Source of the DNA: Oscillospiraceae bacterium
GTDB lineage: Bacteria; Bacillota; Clostridia; Oscillospirales; Oscillospiraceae
Length of the DNA stretch: 55,760 nucleotides
Assembly: GCA_015068235.1 (NCBI GenBank)
Contig: SVKY01000007.1
Location: forward strand, 1 to 55,760
Direction of reading: 5' to 3'
The translations under genes were made by a program, and so were the position numbers. The notes under the pieces are model-generated. The model was given only the letters and a program-made list of their open reading frames with translations. It was not told the origin of the DNA and did not search any database. Positions 17,482-25,411 of this stretch are shown here, piece after piece; the stretch's first letter is position 1; the number at the start of each line of letters is the position of its first letter.

Positions 17482-18492
17482 TTATTGCGACATGAGCGGA
17501 CGCAAAACTGCGAGCTCATCAAAGCGTGTGTCTCGGGAATTTGCAAGGAATACAAGCTCCTTTAAGTTTTCGACCTCGCCGTAGATTTGATTATAACGCT
17601 CGACCTTCGACCCATCGACCTCGCTGACATACAGACGACCGGCACAGGCTTCGGCAGGGAAGTCGGTATCCTTCACGCTGAAGGACACTGTGACATTGCT
17701 GCCTTGGAAGAAATTTGTGAGCTGCTCGGCGGCATTTTGAATGATCTGCGTGCCGGTCAGATCGGATTCATAGTGAATGTTATTGCTGACGGGGAAACGG
17801 AAGTCGGAGAAAGCGACCTCCTTGAAGCCCAATGCGGAAAGCTCACGAGTGATCTGCATCAGATAAGAGATGACGGTTTCACTGGCAGGGTCTAACCAAT
17901 AGCAGCCGTTTTCATCCATCCATAACGCACCGCTTTTTAACGGCAGTCCCGAGGTTTGATTGTCCAAAGCGAAATTGTAATCGGAAAAAGCCGCAACAGA
18001 GGCGATCATATAAAAACCGTGTTCACGCAGGTATTGAATGATGCTGTCCACAACAGTGATATCGACCGAAGCTGTCTGAGCGCCGCCGATCGAGGTGGAA
18101 TAGTAGAAATTGCCGAAAATGCTTTTCAGCTCGATCATAACTGCACAAGGGTCTTGGATCGTTTTCAGCTGCTCGAGGACTTTTTCGGGCTCTTGCAGCA
18201 TACTTGTTGTGATATAATAGCCGCCGACTTCCGAAAGAGGCTGTTCTTCCGGCTCCTTATTCATATAGATGATCTCCGGTGGATCCAACGGGATATTTTC
18301 GCTTACCTGTATTTCCTCAACGTTCTCCGTCGGGGCATCATAGCTCAGATGCGCACCTTGACGATCATAGAGAATATTGGAGTCCATATAGATCAACAGT
18401 GCAACAAAGAATACAGCAAAAATGATCAGTGAGATCAGTGTCACACGCAGGATCTTTTTCATCAGCAGCTTGTTGCGGTAGGGAATTCGCAT
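17482..18492 (-). CDS. Membrane-anchored putative glycoside hydrolase (DUF4015-like)
   Basis: The product is 336 residues. A short basic N-terminus and one hydrophobic segment (ILRVTLISLIIFAVFFVALLIYM, about 14-36) anchor an extracytoplasmic domain. YITTSMLQEPEKVLEQLKTI, ASVAAFSDYNFAL, WMDENGCYWLDPASETVISYLMQITREL and EVAFSDFRFP follow the strand-helix order of the DUF4015 putative glycosidase barrel. Its substrate is unknown. The start at MRIPYRN follows AAAGGAGG; the upstream ATG is part of that site. It lies 18 bases after prmA. Confidence 0.65.
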   Translation of the reverse strand: MRIPYRNKLLMKKILRVTLISLIIFAVFFVALLIYMDSNILYDRQGAHLSYDAPTENVEEIQVSENIPLDPPEIIYMNKEPEEQPLSEVGGYYITTSMLQEPEKVLEQLKTIQDPCAVMIELKSIFGNFYYSTSIGGAQTASVDITVVDSIIQYLREHGFYMIASVAAFSDYNFALDNQTSGLPLKSGALWMDENGCYWLDPASETVISYLMQITRELSALGFKEVAFSDFRFPVSNNIHYESDLTGTQIIQNAAEQLTNFFQGSNVTVSFSVKDTDFPAEACAGRLYVSEVDGSKVERYNQIYGEVENLKELVFLANSRDTRFDELAVLRPLMSQ

Positions 18493-18510
18493 GATGCGTC
18501 CTCCTTTCAA

Positions 18511-19473
18511 TTATTTTGCGGTTAGACAACACCACTGCTCAGTGCGCTCGCAGTCGATCACGTGCAAGCCAACAGCTTCGATCGCTTGACGGACCTCATC
18601 CTCTCTTGTACGCAGAATGCCGGAGCAGAGGAAAATGCCGTTCGGCTTCAAAAAATTCGGAACAACGGGAAGTAGCTGAACGATCACGCCTGCGACGATG
18701 TTTGCACACACGATCTCATAACCGCCGGCAGAGAGCTTTTGCATCAGGGCGTGATCCTCGACCACATTTCCTGTATATGCGGAGAAAACATCGGCGGAAA
18801 AACCGTTTGCTTCGGCGTTACTTTGGGCAATATGCTCCGCAGCAGGATCGATATCAACGCCGATGGCACTTGCTGCACCCAAGCGCAAGGCACAGACTGA
18901 CAGGATACCGCTGCCACTGCCCAAATCGGCAACTCGCTCGCCACCGTGGATCAAACGCTCCAATGCACGCATGCACATTTGGGTGGAATCGTGCTCGCCT
19001 GTGCCAAACGTCAAGCCCAGATCCAAAATCACAGGCAGACGGCCTTGTGTATCTTCTACGTGCATCCATTTTGGAACGACCAAGAGCTTTTCACCAACGG
19101 GCAGAGGACGGTAATTTTTCTTCCAGCTGTTTTCCCAATCCTCATCGGGAACGTTTTCGAGCGCAATGGTCAAAGGTCCGAACGAGACCGAAGGGTAGCT
19201 TTCGGGAAGCTGCGACAGAAGTGTGCGCAGACGTTCTATCTGTGCTTCGGGTTCTGTGTTGTCCAGATAAAGGCGCACCTGAGAGATCGCCTTCATCTTC
19301 TCACTCAGATCCTCGTCAACATAATCCCAATAGTCCTGAGAGGTCTCCAAAAAATCATCAAATTGGTTAGAATCCTCGACAACGAAGCTGTCAAAGCCTG
19401 CCTCGGTCAGCTCGGCGCACAGCAGGTCAATACCGCCCGAGGCGGTTTGGACGGTCAATTCAATCCATTGCAT
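18511..19473 (-). CDS. prmA: Ribosomal protein L11 methyltransferase PrmA
   Basis: The product is 320 residues, the usual family length. It trimethylates L11 using S-adenosylmethionine. The N-terminal substrate-binding domain (MQWIELTVQTASGGIDLLCAELTEAGF) is followed by the methyltransferase core: LTFGTGEHDSTQMC (near 168), VADLGSGSGILS (SAM loop, near 190), IGVDIDPAA and the NIVAGVI motif. The start at MQWIEL follows GAAAGGAAG and matches the family N-terminus. Repeat A copy 2 lies just upstream of the gene. Confidence 0.95.
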   Translation of the reverse strand: MQWIELTVQTASGGIDLLCAELTEAGFDSFVVEDSNQFDDFLETSQDYWDYVDEDLSEKMKAISQVRLYLDNTEPEAQIERLRTLLSQLPESYPSVSFGPLTIALENVPDEDWENSWKKNYRPLPVGEKLLVVPKWMHVEDTQGRLPVILDLGLTFGTGEHDSTQMCMRALERLIHGGERVADLGSGSGILSVCALRLGAASAIGVDIDPAAEHIAQSNAEANGFSADVFSAYTGNVVEDHALMQKLSAGGYEIVCANIVAGVIVQLLPVVPNFLKPNGIFLCSGILRTREDEVRQAIEAVGLHVIDCERTEQWCCLTAK

Positions 19474-19520
19474 CAGTGTTCTTCCTTTCAAAATACGACA
19501 AACGTCATACTTCCTCATTA

Positions 19521-19692
19521 TAATACTGTTTCTTGATAAAATGGTTTGAAAACCATTTTATTGCAGGATGAACATCCTGCACCGCCTGTGGCGGCAAGAA
19601 AAGTATTGTACAACATTCTTGTCGGCTATGCCGCCACCCACTCGTAGAGCGGGTAATTAAACGATGAAACCGTTTTATTAAGAATTAGTATA
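19521..19692 (+). repeat. Structured intergenic repeat, family A, copy 2
   Basis: The element is 172 bp, in the same orientation as copy 4. The six hairpins are present; hairpin five is CCCACTC/GAGCGGG instead of ATGCCGC/GCGGCAT. The outer stem of the second module is ATTCTT/AAGAAT, a compensated version of ATTTCT/AGAAAT in copy 1. It occupies the divergent gap between prmA and yfmF. The remaining bases up to 19820 include TATAAT at 19774 as a possible -10 box for yfmF. Confidence 0.82.
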
Positions 19693-19820
19693 AGTTCATA
19701 AATATTTTACAGGATAAAGGCGCAATTGACAAGCAATATTTTCAGAAACTCTTTCTTTTCTGAAAAAATCGTGTATAATATATAATCAGGAAATAAAACT
19801 TTTTGAAAGGAAGCAACGAT

Positions 19821-21083
19821 TTGACTACAAATATTGAGCTTGCGCCGGGGGTAATGCTTCGGGTCCTTCCTGCAGATAAATTTAAGACCGCCTGCTTTAG
19901 CATCAACTTTCTGCGTGAGCATAACAAAGACAGCGCAGGCTTAGACGCACTTTTACCGAGTGTGCTGCTGCGCGCGACGGAAAAATATCCCGACATTCAG
20001 AGCATTTCCATGCGTCTGGACGAGCTTTACGGTGCGACGTTTGGAACCTTGGTACGCCGCAAGGGCGATGTGAAGCTGACAGGCTTCTTTGCCGATTTTA
20101 TTGAAGATGCGTTTTTGCCCGAGGGTGAAACGGTGTTTGATCAAATGGTCGATTTTGCCAAGGAGGTGCTGTTGCATCCATATTTGGAAAACGGCTGCTT
20201 CTGCGAGCGCTTTGTGGAAGGCGAGAAGCAGAATCTGATCAATGCCATTGACTCTGCACTTAACGATAAGCGCACCTATGCGGTGCATCAAATGCTGAAG
20301 GTTATGTGCAAGGATGAGGCTTACGGTGTGCCACGCTTGGGCTACAGCGAGGATGTACGCCAAATCACGGCACAAGTGCTATGGGAGCATTATTTGGATG
20401 TGCTGAAGACTTCAAAAGTGGAGATCTTTTATGCAGGACGTCAAAGCGCGAAAGTGGTTGCAGAAGCATTTGCACCTCTGTTTTGCCGAGAAAAAGCGGA
20501 GTTTGTATCTGTTCAGACCAAGGTCATAGCCGAGGTCAAGGAGCAAAAAGAGCTCTCCGAGGCGATGGATATCACACAGGGCAAGCTTGTCATTGGCTTG
20601 CGCAGCGGAATTACGGCGCAGCATGAGGATTATGCGGCTTTGATGCTGCTCAATGCGGTCTATGGCGCAGGCATGACGAGCAAGCTTTTTAACAATGTGC
20701 GTGAAAAGCTGTCTGTTTGCTATTACGCATCGTCTTCCATTGATAAGTATAACGGAACGATGGTCATATCCTCTGGCATTGCATTTGAAAATTATGAGCT
20801 TGCCAAGAAGGCGATCTTAGACGAGCTGGAGGCTTGCAAGCGTGGCGAAATCAGCGAAAATGAGATCGAATCGGCAAGAGGGCAGGTTCTCTCTGCACTC
20901 AAGATGACGATGGATGCGCCGACACGCCTGGATGATTACTATATCGGCATGGCGCTGACGGATTGTGTAGATATTCCCGAGCTGATGGAGCAGATCGCTG
21001 CGCTTACCATCGATCAGCTTGCGCAAGCGGCGCAGAAATTGACGCTCGATACGATCTTCTTCCTAAAGGGGGTAGAGGCATGA
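19821..21083 (+). CDS. yfmF: M16-family peptidase-like protein YfmF
   Basis: The product is about 420 residues with the M16 fold (pitrilysin/processing peptidase). It lacks the HxxEH zinc motif at the expected place (the corresponding region is LDALLPSVLLRATEKYPD), as is usual for the YfmF half. With YfmH it is associated with 5-aminopentanol modification of EF-P in Bacillus. I chose a TTG start at 19821 because AAAGGAAG lies 8 bases upstream; another TTG at 19803 overlaps that site. It overlaps yfmH by 4 bases. Confidence 0.88.
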   Translation: MTTNIELAPGVMLRVLPADKFKTACFSINFLREHNKDSAGLDALLPSVLLRATEKYPDIQSISMRLDELYGATFGTLVRRKGDVKLTGFFADFIEDAFLPEGETVFDQMVDFAKEVLLHPYLENGCFCERFVEGEKQNLINAIDSALNDKRTYAVHQMLKVMCKDEAYGVPRLGYSEDVRQITAQVLWEHYLDVLKTSKVEIFYAGRQSAKVVAEAFAPLFCREKAEFVSVQTKVIAEVKEQKELSEAMDITQGKLVIGLRSGITAQHEDYAALMLLNAVYGAGMTSKLFNNVREKLSVCYYASSSIDKYNGTMVISSGIAFENYELAKKAILDELEACKRGEISENEIESARGQVLSALKMTMDAPTRLDDYYIGMALTDCVDIPELMEQIAALTIDQLAQAAQKLTLDTIFFLKGVEA

Positions 21084-22360
21084 ATAAACGAGAATTTCCA
21101 CGCTTGGGGGAAAGCTGCTACGAGGAAGTTTTGCCGAATGGTATGCTCTTGCGCATTGTTCCGAAGCGGGGCTTTGCGAAGAAATATGCTTTTTTGGCGG
21201 TGAACTTCGGCGCAATTGACACGTCTTTTACTTTAGACGGAACGAAATACCGTGTTCCCGACGGAATTGCGCATTATTTGGAGCACAAGATGTTCGACCT
21301 GCCCGAGGAGAATGCGATGAACCTCTTTGCCGCACACGGTGCAAGCCCCAACGCCTTTACAAGCTATGGCATCACAGCGTATTATTTCTCATGTACGCAG
21401 GATTTTGAGGAAAATTTGCGCACGTTGCTTTCCATGGTGCTGACACCGTACTTTACGGAGAAAAGTGTCGAGAAGGAGCGTGGCATCATCGCACAAGAGA
21501 TCCGCATGTATGAGGACAGCGCAGATTCTCGCGTGTATGAGGATCTGTTTGAGAATATGTTTGCCGAACATCCGATCCGTGTCCCGATCGCTGGAACGGT
21601 CGAGAGCATCGGTGAGATCACGGCGCAGATGCTTTATGATTGCTACAATGCGTTTTATCAGCCTGCAAACATGATGCTGTGCATTGCTGCTGATGTGGAT
21701 CAGGAGCGTATCTGCGAGCTGGTCAAGGAGTTGACTCCGCAGGAGGCGAAAGGTGTTCCCGTGCGCGATTACGGCGCAAAGGAAGAAATGCGGTGCGTCC
21801 GTCCTCGCTCACAGAGAACTATGACCGTTTCCATGCCTGCATTTTCCGTTGGCTTTAAGTGCGAAAGCGTGGAGGAAGGCGAGGAGGTCATGCGTGAGGA
21901 GATCATCGGTGATATTGCAGCGGAGATCCTTTGTGGTGAATCGTCTGCGCTTTATTCACAGCTCTATGAAAGTGGCTTGATCGATGCAGGCTTCTCAGCA
22001 GGCTTCGAGGGAATGAAGGGGGCTTCCTTGCTCTCAGCCGGTGGTGACAGCAAAGATCCCAATGCGGTCTATCAGGCAATCTTGAAGGAAGCAGAACGCA
22101 TCAGTAAGGAAGGCTTTGAGCTAAGCCAATTCGAGCGCCTGAAAAAAAGTGCTTTGGGAAGACGCACAAGAGACCTTGACGGATTTGAAAGTGTGTGTTA
22201 TCGTAATTGTGCCTACTATTTTGATGGCATGGACTATTACCGTTTCCCTGAGATCTATGCTTCGGTGACGCCTGAGGCAGTGCAGGGGTTTATCACACGA
22301 GTGGTCCGTGAGGAACGTGCAACCATGGCGATCATACTTCCGAAGGAGGAGATGGAATGA
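21080..22360 (+). CDS. yfmH: M16-family zinc peptidase YfmH
   Basis: The product is 426 residues. The inverted zinc motif HYLEHKMF (HxxEH, near residue 68) is followed by a distal glutamate region (KERGIIAQEIRMYED, near 135), and the C-terminal M16 domain is present. YfmF/YfmH-type pairs form a two-subunit peptidase in which only YfmH carries zinc. The start overlaps the yfmF stop (ATGA). In the chain yfmF-yfmH-lgt-small gene every junction is a 4-base overlap, a strong sign of coupled translation. Confidence 0.92.
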   Translation: MNKREFPRLGESCYEEVLPNGMLLRIVPKRGFAKKYAFLAVNFGAIDTSFTLDGTKYRVPDGIAHYLEHKMFDLPEENAMNLFAAHGASPNAFTSYGITAYYFSCTQDFEENLRTLLSMVLTPYFTEKSVEKERGIIAQEIRMYEDSADSRVYEDLFENMFAEHPIRVPIAGTVESIGEITAQMLYDCYNAFYQPANMMLCIAADVDQERICELVKELTPQEAKGVPVRDYGAKEEMRCVRPRSQRTMTVSMPAFSVGFKCESVEEGEEVMREEIIGDIAAEILCGESSALYSQLYESGLIDAGFSAGFEGMKGASLLSAGGDSKDPNAVYQAILKEAERISKEGFELSQFERLKKSALGRRTRDLDGFESVCYRNCAYYFDGMDYYRFPEIYASVTPEAVQGFITRVVREERATMAIILPKEEME

Positions 22361-23367
22361 GATTTTTGAGCGAATCAAACGGTGGGACGATCGGCTTTCC
22401 CAATCTTGGCATCGGTGATTTCAATCCTCCTGACGGCATTCCGCTCTTTGGTATCGAGATCAAGTTTTATGGAATTATCATTGCCCTTGGGCTGCTTTTG
22501 GCGGTGCTTTACTGCATGCGCAGAGCAAAGCAGTTTGGCATCACAAGCGATGACATTTTGGACATTGTCCTTGTCGGCACGCCCTGCGGCGTGATCGGCG
22601 CAAGATTGTATTATGTGCTCTCAAAAGGGGAATCGATTGATCAGTGGATCAATATCCGTGGCGGCGGACTTGCAATTTATGGCGGCGTGATCGGTGCGGT
22701 CGGCTCGGTCGTGATATTCTGCCTGCTGAGCAAAAAGCGCCGCAGAAAGCTTCTGCCCTGCATGGATATTGCAGGCATAGGCTTCTTGATCGGTCAGGCG
22801 ATCGGTCGGTGGGGCAATTTCTTCAACCGTGAAGCGTTTGGAGATTATTCCGACGGCTTGTTTGCAATGCGCTTGTCCGCTGATCGCCTCAATGCACTTG
22901 CACTTGCAGACAGCGCGCAGAAAACCATGCTGCAGGAGAAAATGGTCGATGGTTTCATTCAGGTTCATCCAACGTTCCTGTATGAATCGGCATGGAATAC
23001 AGTTGGCTTTGTGCTGCTGCACTTCTTGTCGAAGAAAAGAAAATTTGACGGTCAGGTATTTTTATATTACCTGGTTTGGTATGGACTTGGAAGATTTTAT
23101 ATCGAAGGTCTGCGAACTGACAGCCTGATGCTCGGAAGCTTCCGTATCAGTCAGCTTTTGGCAGGCGTGACCTGTTTGCTTGCGTTGGCGATTTTGATCT
23201 ACATGCTGATGATCAAGCGCCCGACAGGAGAGAGAATGTTGGTCAACCGTGTGGCAGCCAAGGCTGCGGAAATTGAGCAAGAAAATGAGAGTGAAGAAGC
23301 AGAGCCTGTTGAACAGACAGACTCTGCAGACGAAATTGAAACGAACGAACAGGAGGAAGAAGCATGA
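22357..23367 (+). CDS. lgt: Prolipoprotein diacylglyceryl transferase Lgt
   Basis: The product is 336 residues. This integral membrane enzyme transfers diacylglycerol from phosphatidylglycerol to the lipobox cysteine of prolipoproteins. About seven membrane segments are visible, with KFYGIIIALG, GVIGARLYYVL, RGGGLAIYGGVIG (catalytic-arginine region), GQAIGRWGNFFNREAFG (the Lgt signature, near 145) and HPTFLYES. A Glu-rich C-terminal tail (about residues 300-336) is longer than in many homologues. It would process the lipoprotein at 35605-36366, among others. Confidence 0.97.
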   Translation: MRFLSESNGGTIGFPNLGIGDFNPPDGIPLFGIEIKFYGIIIALGLLLAVLYCMRRAKQFGITSDDILDIVLVGTPCGVIGARLYYVLSKGESIDQWINIRGGGLAIYGGVIGAVGSVVIFCLLSKKRRRKLLPCMDIAGIGFLIGQAIGRWGNFFNREAFGDYSDGLFAMRLSADRLNALALADSAQKTMLQEKMVDGFIQVHPTFLYESAWNTVGFVLLHFLSKKRKFDGQVFLYYLVWYGLGRFYIEGLRTDSLMLGSFRISQLLAGVTCLLALAILIYMLMIKRPTGERMLVNRVAAKAAEIEQENESEEAEPVEQTDSADEIETNEQEEEA

Positions 23368-23711
23368 GCAATATGGAAGATCTGAAGGAAAAAGCGGCAG
23401 GCGCAGCCCTAAGTGCAGCAAAAACCGCAAAGTTTGTGGCATCGGTCAGCAAGAAACACATGGAGATCGCCATGGAAAAGGAGCGTATCCGCAAGATTTA
23501 TGCGAAGCTGGGCAAAATCTATTACAAGGATTACATCACCGATGAAGAGCCCGACGAGGCAGAATATCGTCCCTTGTGCGAGAGTATTTCCGAGTCTTTC
23601 CGCCGTATCAACGAGCTGAAGGATGAGATCGCAGAGGCGAAGGAAGAGTATTTTGACCGCAAGAGCGAGGAAGAAGAGATCATCGCTTTGGAAGAAGCAA
23701 CCGAAGAATAA
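23364..23711 (+). CDS. Small coiled-coil protein of unknown function
   Basis: The product is 115 residues, charged, with no membrane segment. An Ala/Lys-rich N-terminus (KEKAAGAALSAAKTAKFVASVSKKH) is followed by IRKIYAKLGKIYYKDYI, and a Glu-rich coiled coil covers about 75-115. Such small proteins occur downstream of other genes in Clostridia; I do not know the function. It overlaps the lgt stop by 4 bases, and a terminator follows. Confidence 0.8.
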   Translation: MSNMEDLKEKAAGAALSAAKTAKFVASVSKKHMEIAMEKERIRKIYAKLGKIYYKDYITDEEPDEAEYRPLCESISESFRRINELKDEIAEAKEEYFDRKSEEEEIIALEEATEE

Positions 23712-23716
23712 GCGCG

Positions 23717-23753
23717 ACCGCCGACTTGATTTACAAGTCGGCGGTGTGTTTTT
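23717..23753 (+). terminator. Terminator of the yfmF-yfmH-lgt operon
   Basis: ACCGCCGACTTG pairs perfectly with CAAGTCGGCGGT and is followed by GTGTTTTT. Confidence 0.9.
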
Positions 23754-23813
23754 CGATCAGCACCAAATTCCGCTTTATGGGTGAGTTTAGTATCACGAAA
23801 ATGCAACTTCATA

Positions 23814-24992
23814 TTATAGCTGCTTGATCTGATACAGAAGCTGCGCTACGTCACGCACTGTCATTTCCGTGCTGTTATAATCCGCAATGATGCCGGCATC
23901 GCTCAACGCCATGACCGCCTTGCCGGACCAAGCAGGATATGCGTTATAGCTGAAAGAGGTAGGGATGGGGAGCTGCAGCATGTTTTGCAGCATAACGGCA
24001 GCCTCTTGAGTGCTGATAGGTTTATCGGGATAGAAGCAAAGTCCGTCTTGGCTGCTTTCGCCACGAATGATCCCATGGCGGAGCGCACTTGACAAATAGC
24101 CCTGTACCCACTTCGGAACTTCTTTGCAATCGGCAAAAACAGCAGTGGAACCGTTTTCCTTCGGAAGCTGCATCAATTCCATTGCCATAACCAAGAATTC
24201 ACTGCGGCTGACAGTTTCGTTTGGGCAGAAGCAAAGTTGAGAGCCGAGCTGCTTTCCACCGTAAAGACCGGCTTCGCGCATCCAAATAGCTTCAAAGTGC
24301 ATGGTGTCATCTTCCATGTCGGAATAGGTCATTTTATCTGTGGGATTCAGGATGCGAATATTGACCGTCGCAGGCGTGGAAACGTTGCCTGCTTCGTCTG
24401 TTGCGGTGTAGGTGAAGCGATCTTCCCCGACCTTGTTGTCCTGCGGCGTGTAGAGGAAAGTTCCATCATTGGAAAGCTTTACGCTGCCACGCTTCGGTGC
24501 ATCGACAAGCTGATAGGTGAGTGCGCCCTTTTCAGGATCCTCGGCACTGAGCTTGCCATCGTTTGCAATATTTTTGTAGGTTTCAAATTCGACATTATTT
24601 ACCTTGGGCGCTTCGTTTTTTCCGGATTGAATGCGAACGGTGACTTCTGCGGGATCGGCAACATGATTCGCATAGATCGGAAGATAGCAAAGCACAGCAT
24701 CGCAGCTTTCAGCAGTGATGGGGATCAAACGTAGCTTGCCCAAAGACTCGGCGCTGAGCACATCGCCTGCCAAAATGCTGCGAGAGCCGAGCTTCAAGGT
24801 TGCAACGTCGGCTTCGGGAACAGCGGTCACAAAGATACCGTCAACGCTGCCCATGTCACTGATGCAGAAATCCGCTTCGCTGAAGCAGTATTCCGCATCG
24901 TACATCGTTTCGGCGTCGCCTGCAAGAACGCTGAAGCAAAGCAGAAGGCAAATTGCGCAGGTCAATAAAATTTTGCGTGGAAAAGAATTCAT
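23814..24992 (-). CDS. Secreted SLH-domain protein with cadherin-like/tandem-Ig module
   Basis: The product is 392 residues: a signal peptide (MNSFPRKILLTCAICLLLCFSVLAGDA), an unassigned N-terminal region, and a cadherin-like module (EAPKVNNVEFETYKNI...GTFLYTPQDNKVGEDRFTYTATDEAGNVSTPATVNIRI, about 150-225). Three SLH repeats lie at the C-terminus (about 240-390: SEFLVMAMELMQLP, WVQGYLSSALRHGII, AVMALSDAGIIADY). SLH domains bind pyruvylated wall polymers, so the protein should be non-covalently surface attached. The start follows AAGGAGG, which sits directly against repeat A copy 3. It is divergent from the thioester adhesin. Confidence 0.85.
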   Translation of the reverse strand: MNSFPRKILLTCAICLLLCFSVLAGDAETMYDAEYCFSEADFCISDMGSVDGIFVTAVPEADVATLKLGSRSILAGDVLSAESLGKLRLIPITAESCDAVLCYLPIYANHVADPAEVTVRIQSGKNEAPKVNNVEFETYKNIANDGKLSAEDPEKGALTYQLVDAPKRGSVKLSNDGTFLYTPQDNKVGEDRFTYTATDEAGNVSTPATVNIRILNPTDKMTYSDMEDDTMHFEAIWMREAGLYGGKQLGSQLCFCPNETVSRSEFLVMAMELMQLPKENGSTAVFADCKEVPKWVQGYLSSALRHGIIRGESSQDGLCFYPDKPISTQEAAVMLQNMLQLPIPTSFSYNAYPAWSGKAVMALSDAGIIADYNSTEMTVRDVAQLLYQIKQL

Positions 24993-25004
24993 AAATAACC
25001 TCCT

Positions 25005-25179
25005 TATACTAATTCCCAATAAAACGATTAGATTGTTTTATTGTCCGCTCTGCGAGCGGGCGGCGGCGTAGCCGCCGGGAATGTTGTACAATACTTTTCT
25101 TGCCGCTGTAGGCGGTGCAGGATCTTCATCCTGCAATAAAATGATTTTTCAATCATTTCATCGAGAAGCAGCATTATAA
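25005..25179 (-). repeat. Structured intergenic repeat, family A, copy 3
   Basis: The element is 175 bp. It has the six-hairpin order of the family. Hairpin five is CCGCTC/GAGCGG and the outer stem of the second module is ATTCCC/GGGAAT, again a compensated change. It borders the SLH gene's ribosome-binding site, so it may lie in that gene's 5' leader. The rest of the 419-base gap holds a weak hairpin (about 25219-25259), the 24-base repeat at 25290 and the adhesin promoter. Confidence 0.82.
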
Positions 25180-25289
25180 CTGTCTGCGAGGTTAGCATGA
25201 GCCGAAAAATTGAAATTATGCAAAAAACTTCCGCCCAAAAACCAATGGAATTTTTTGCAAGTGCCGGTTTCTCTATTTTGAAAAGTTGC

Positions 25290-25313
25290 TACGATTACCC
25301 AATAAAAATGATT
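25290..25313 (+). repeat. 24-base direct repeat, copy 1
   Basis: The 24 bases starting TACGATTACCCAATAAAAAT are identical to 48296-48319. Here they lie 39 bases upstream of the -35 box of the thioester adhesin. The other copy follows the pilus operon. Confidence 0.8.
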
Positions 25314-25351
25314 AACAAATTACTCTAATCGGTATTTTCAACAATTAAGGG

Positions 25352-25380
25352 TTGCAATTTCTATAAATAAATGGTAATAT
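25352..25380 (+). promoter_or_regulatory. Promoter of the thioester-domain adhesin
   Basis: TTGCAA, 17 bases and TAATAT, ending 32 bases before the start codon. Confidence 0.65.
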
Positions 25381-25411
25381 GATGATATCACAAAGAGAGG
25401 AATATTTTACT

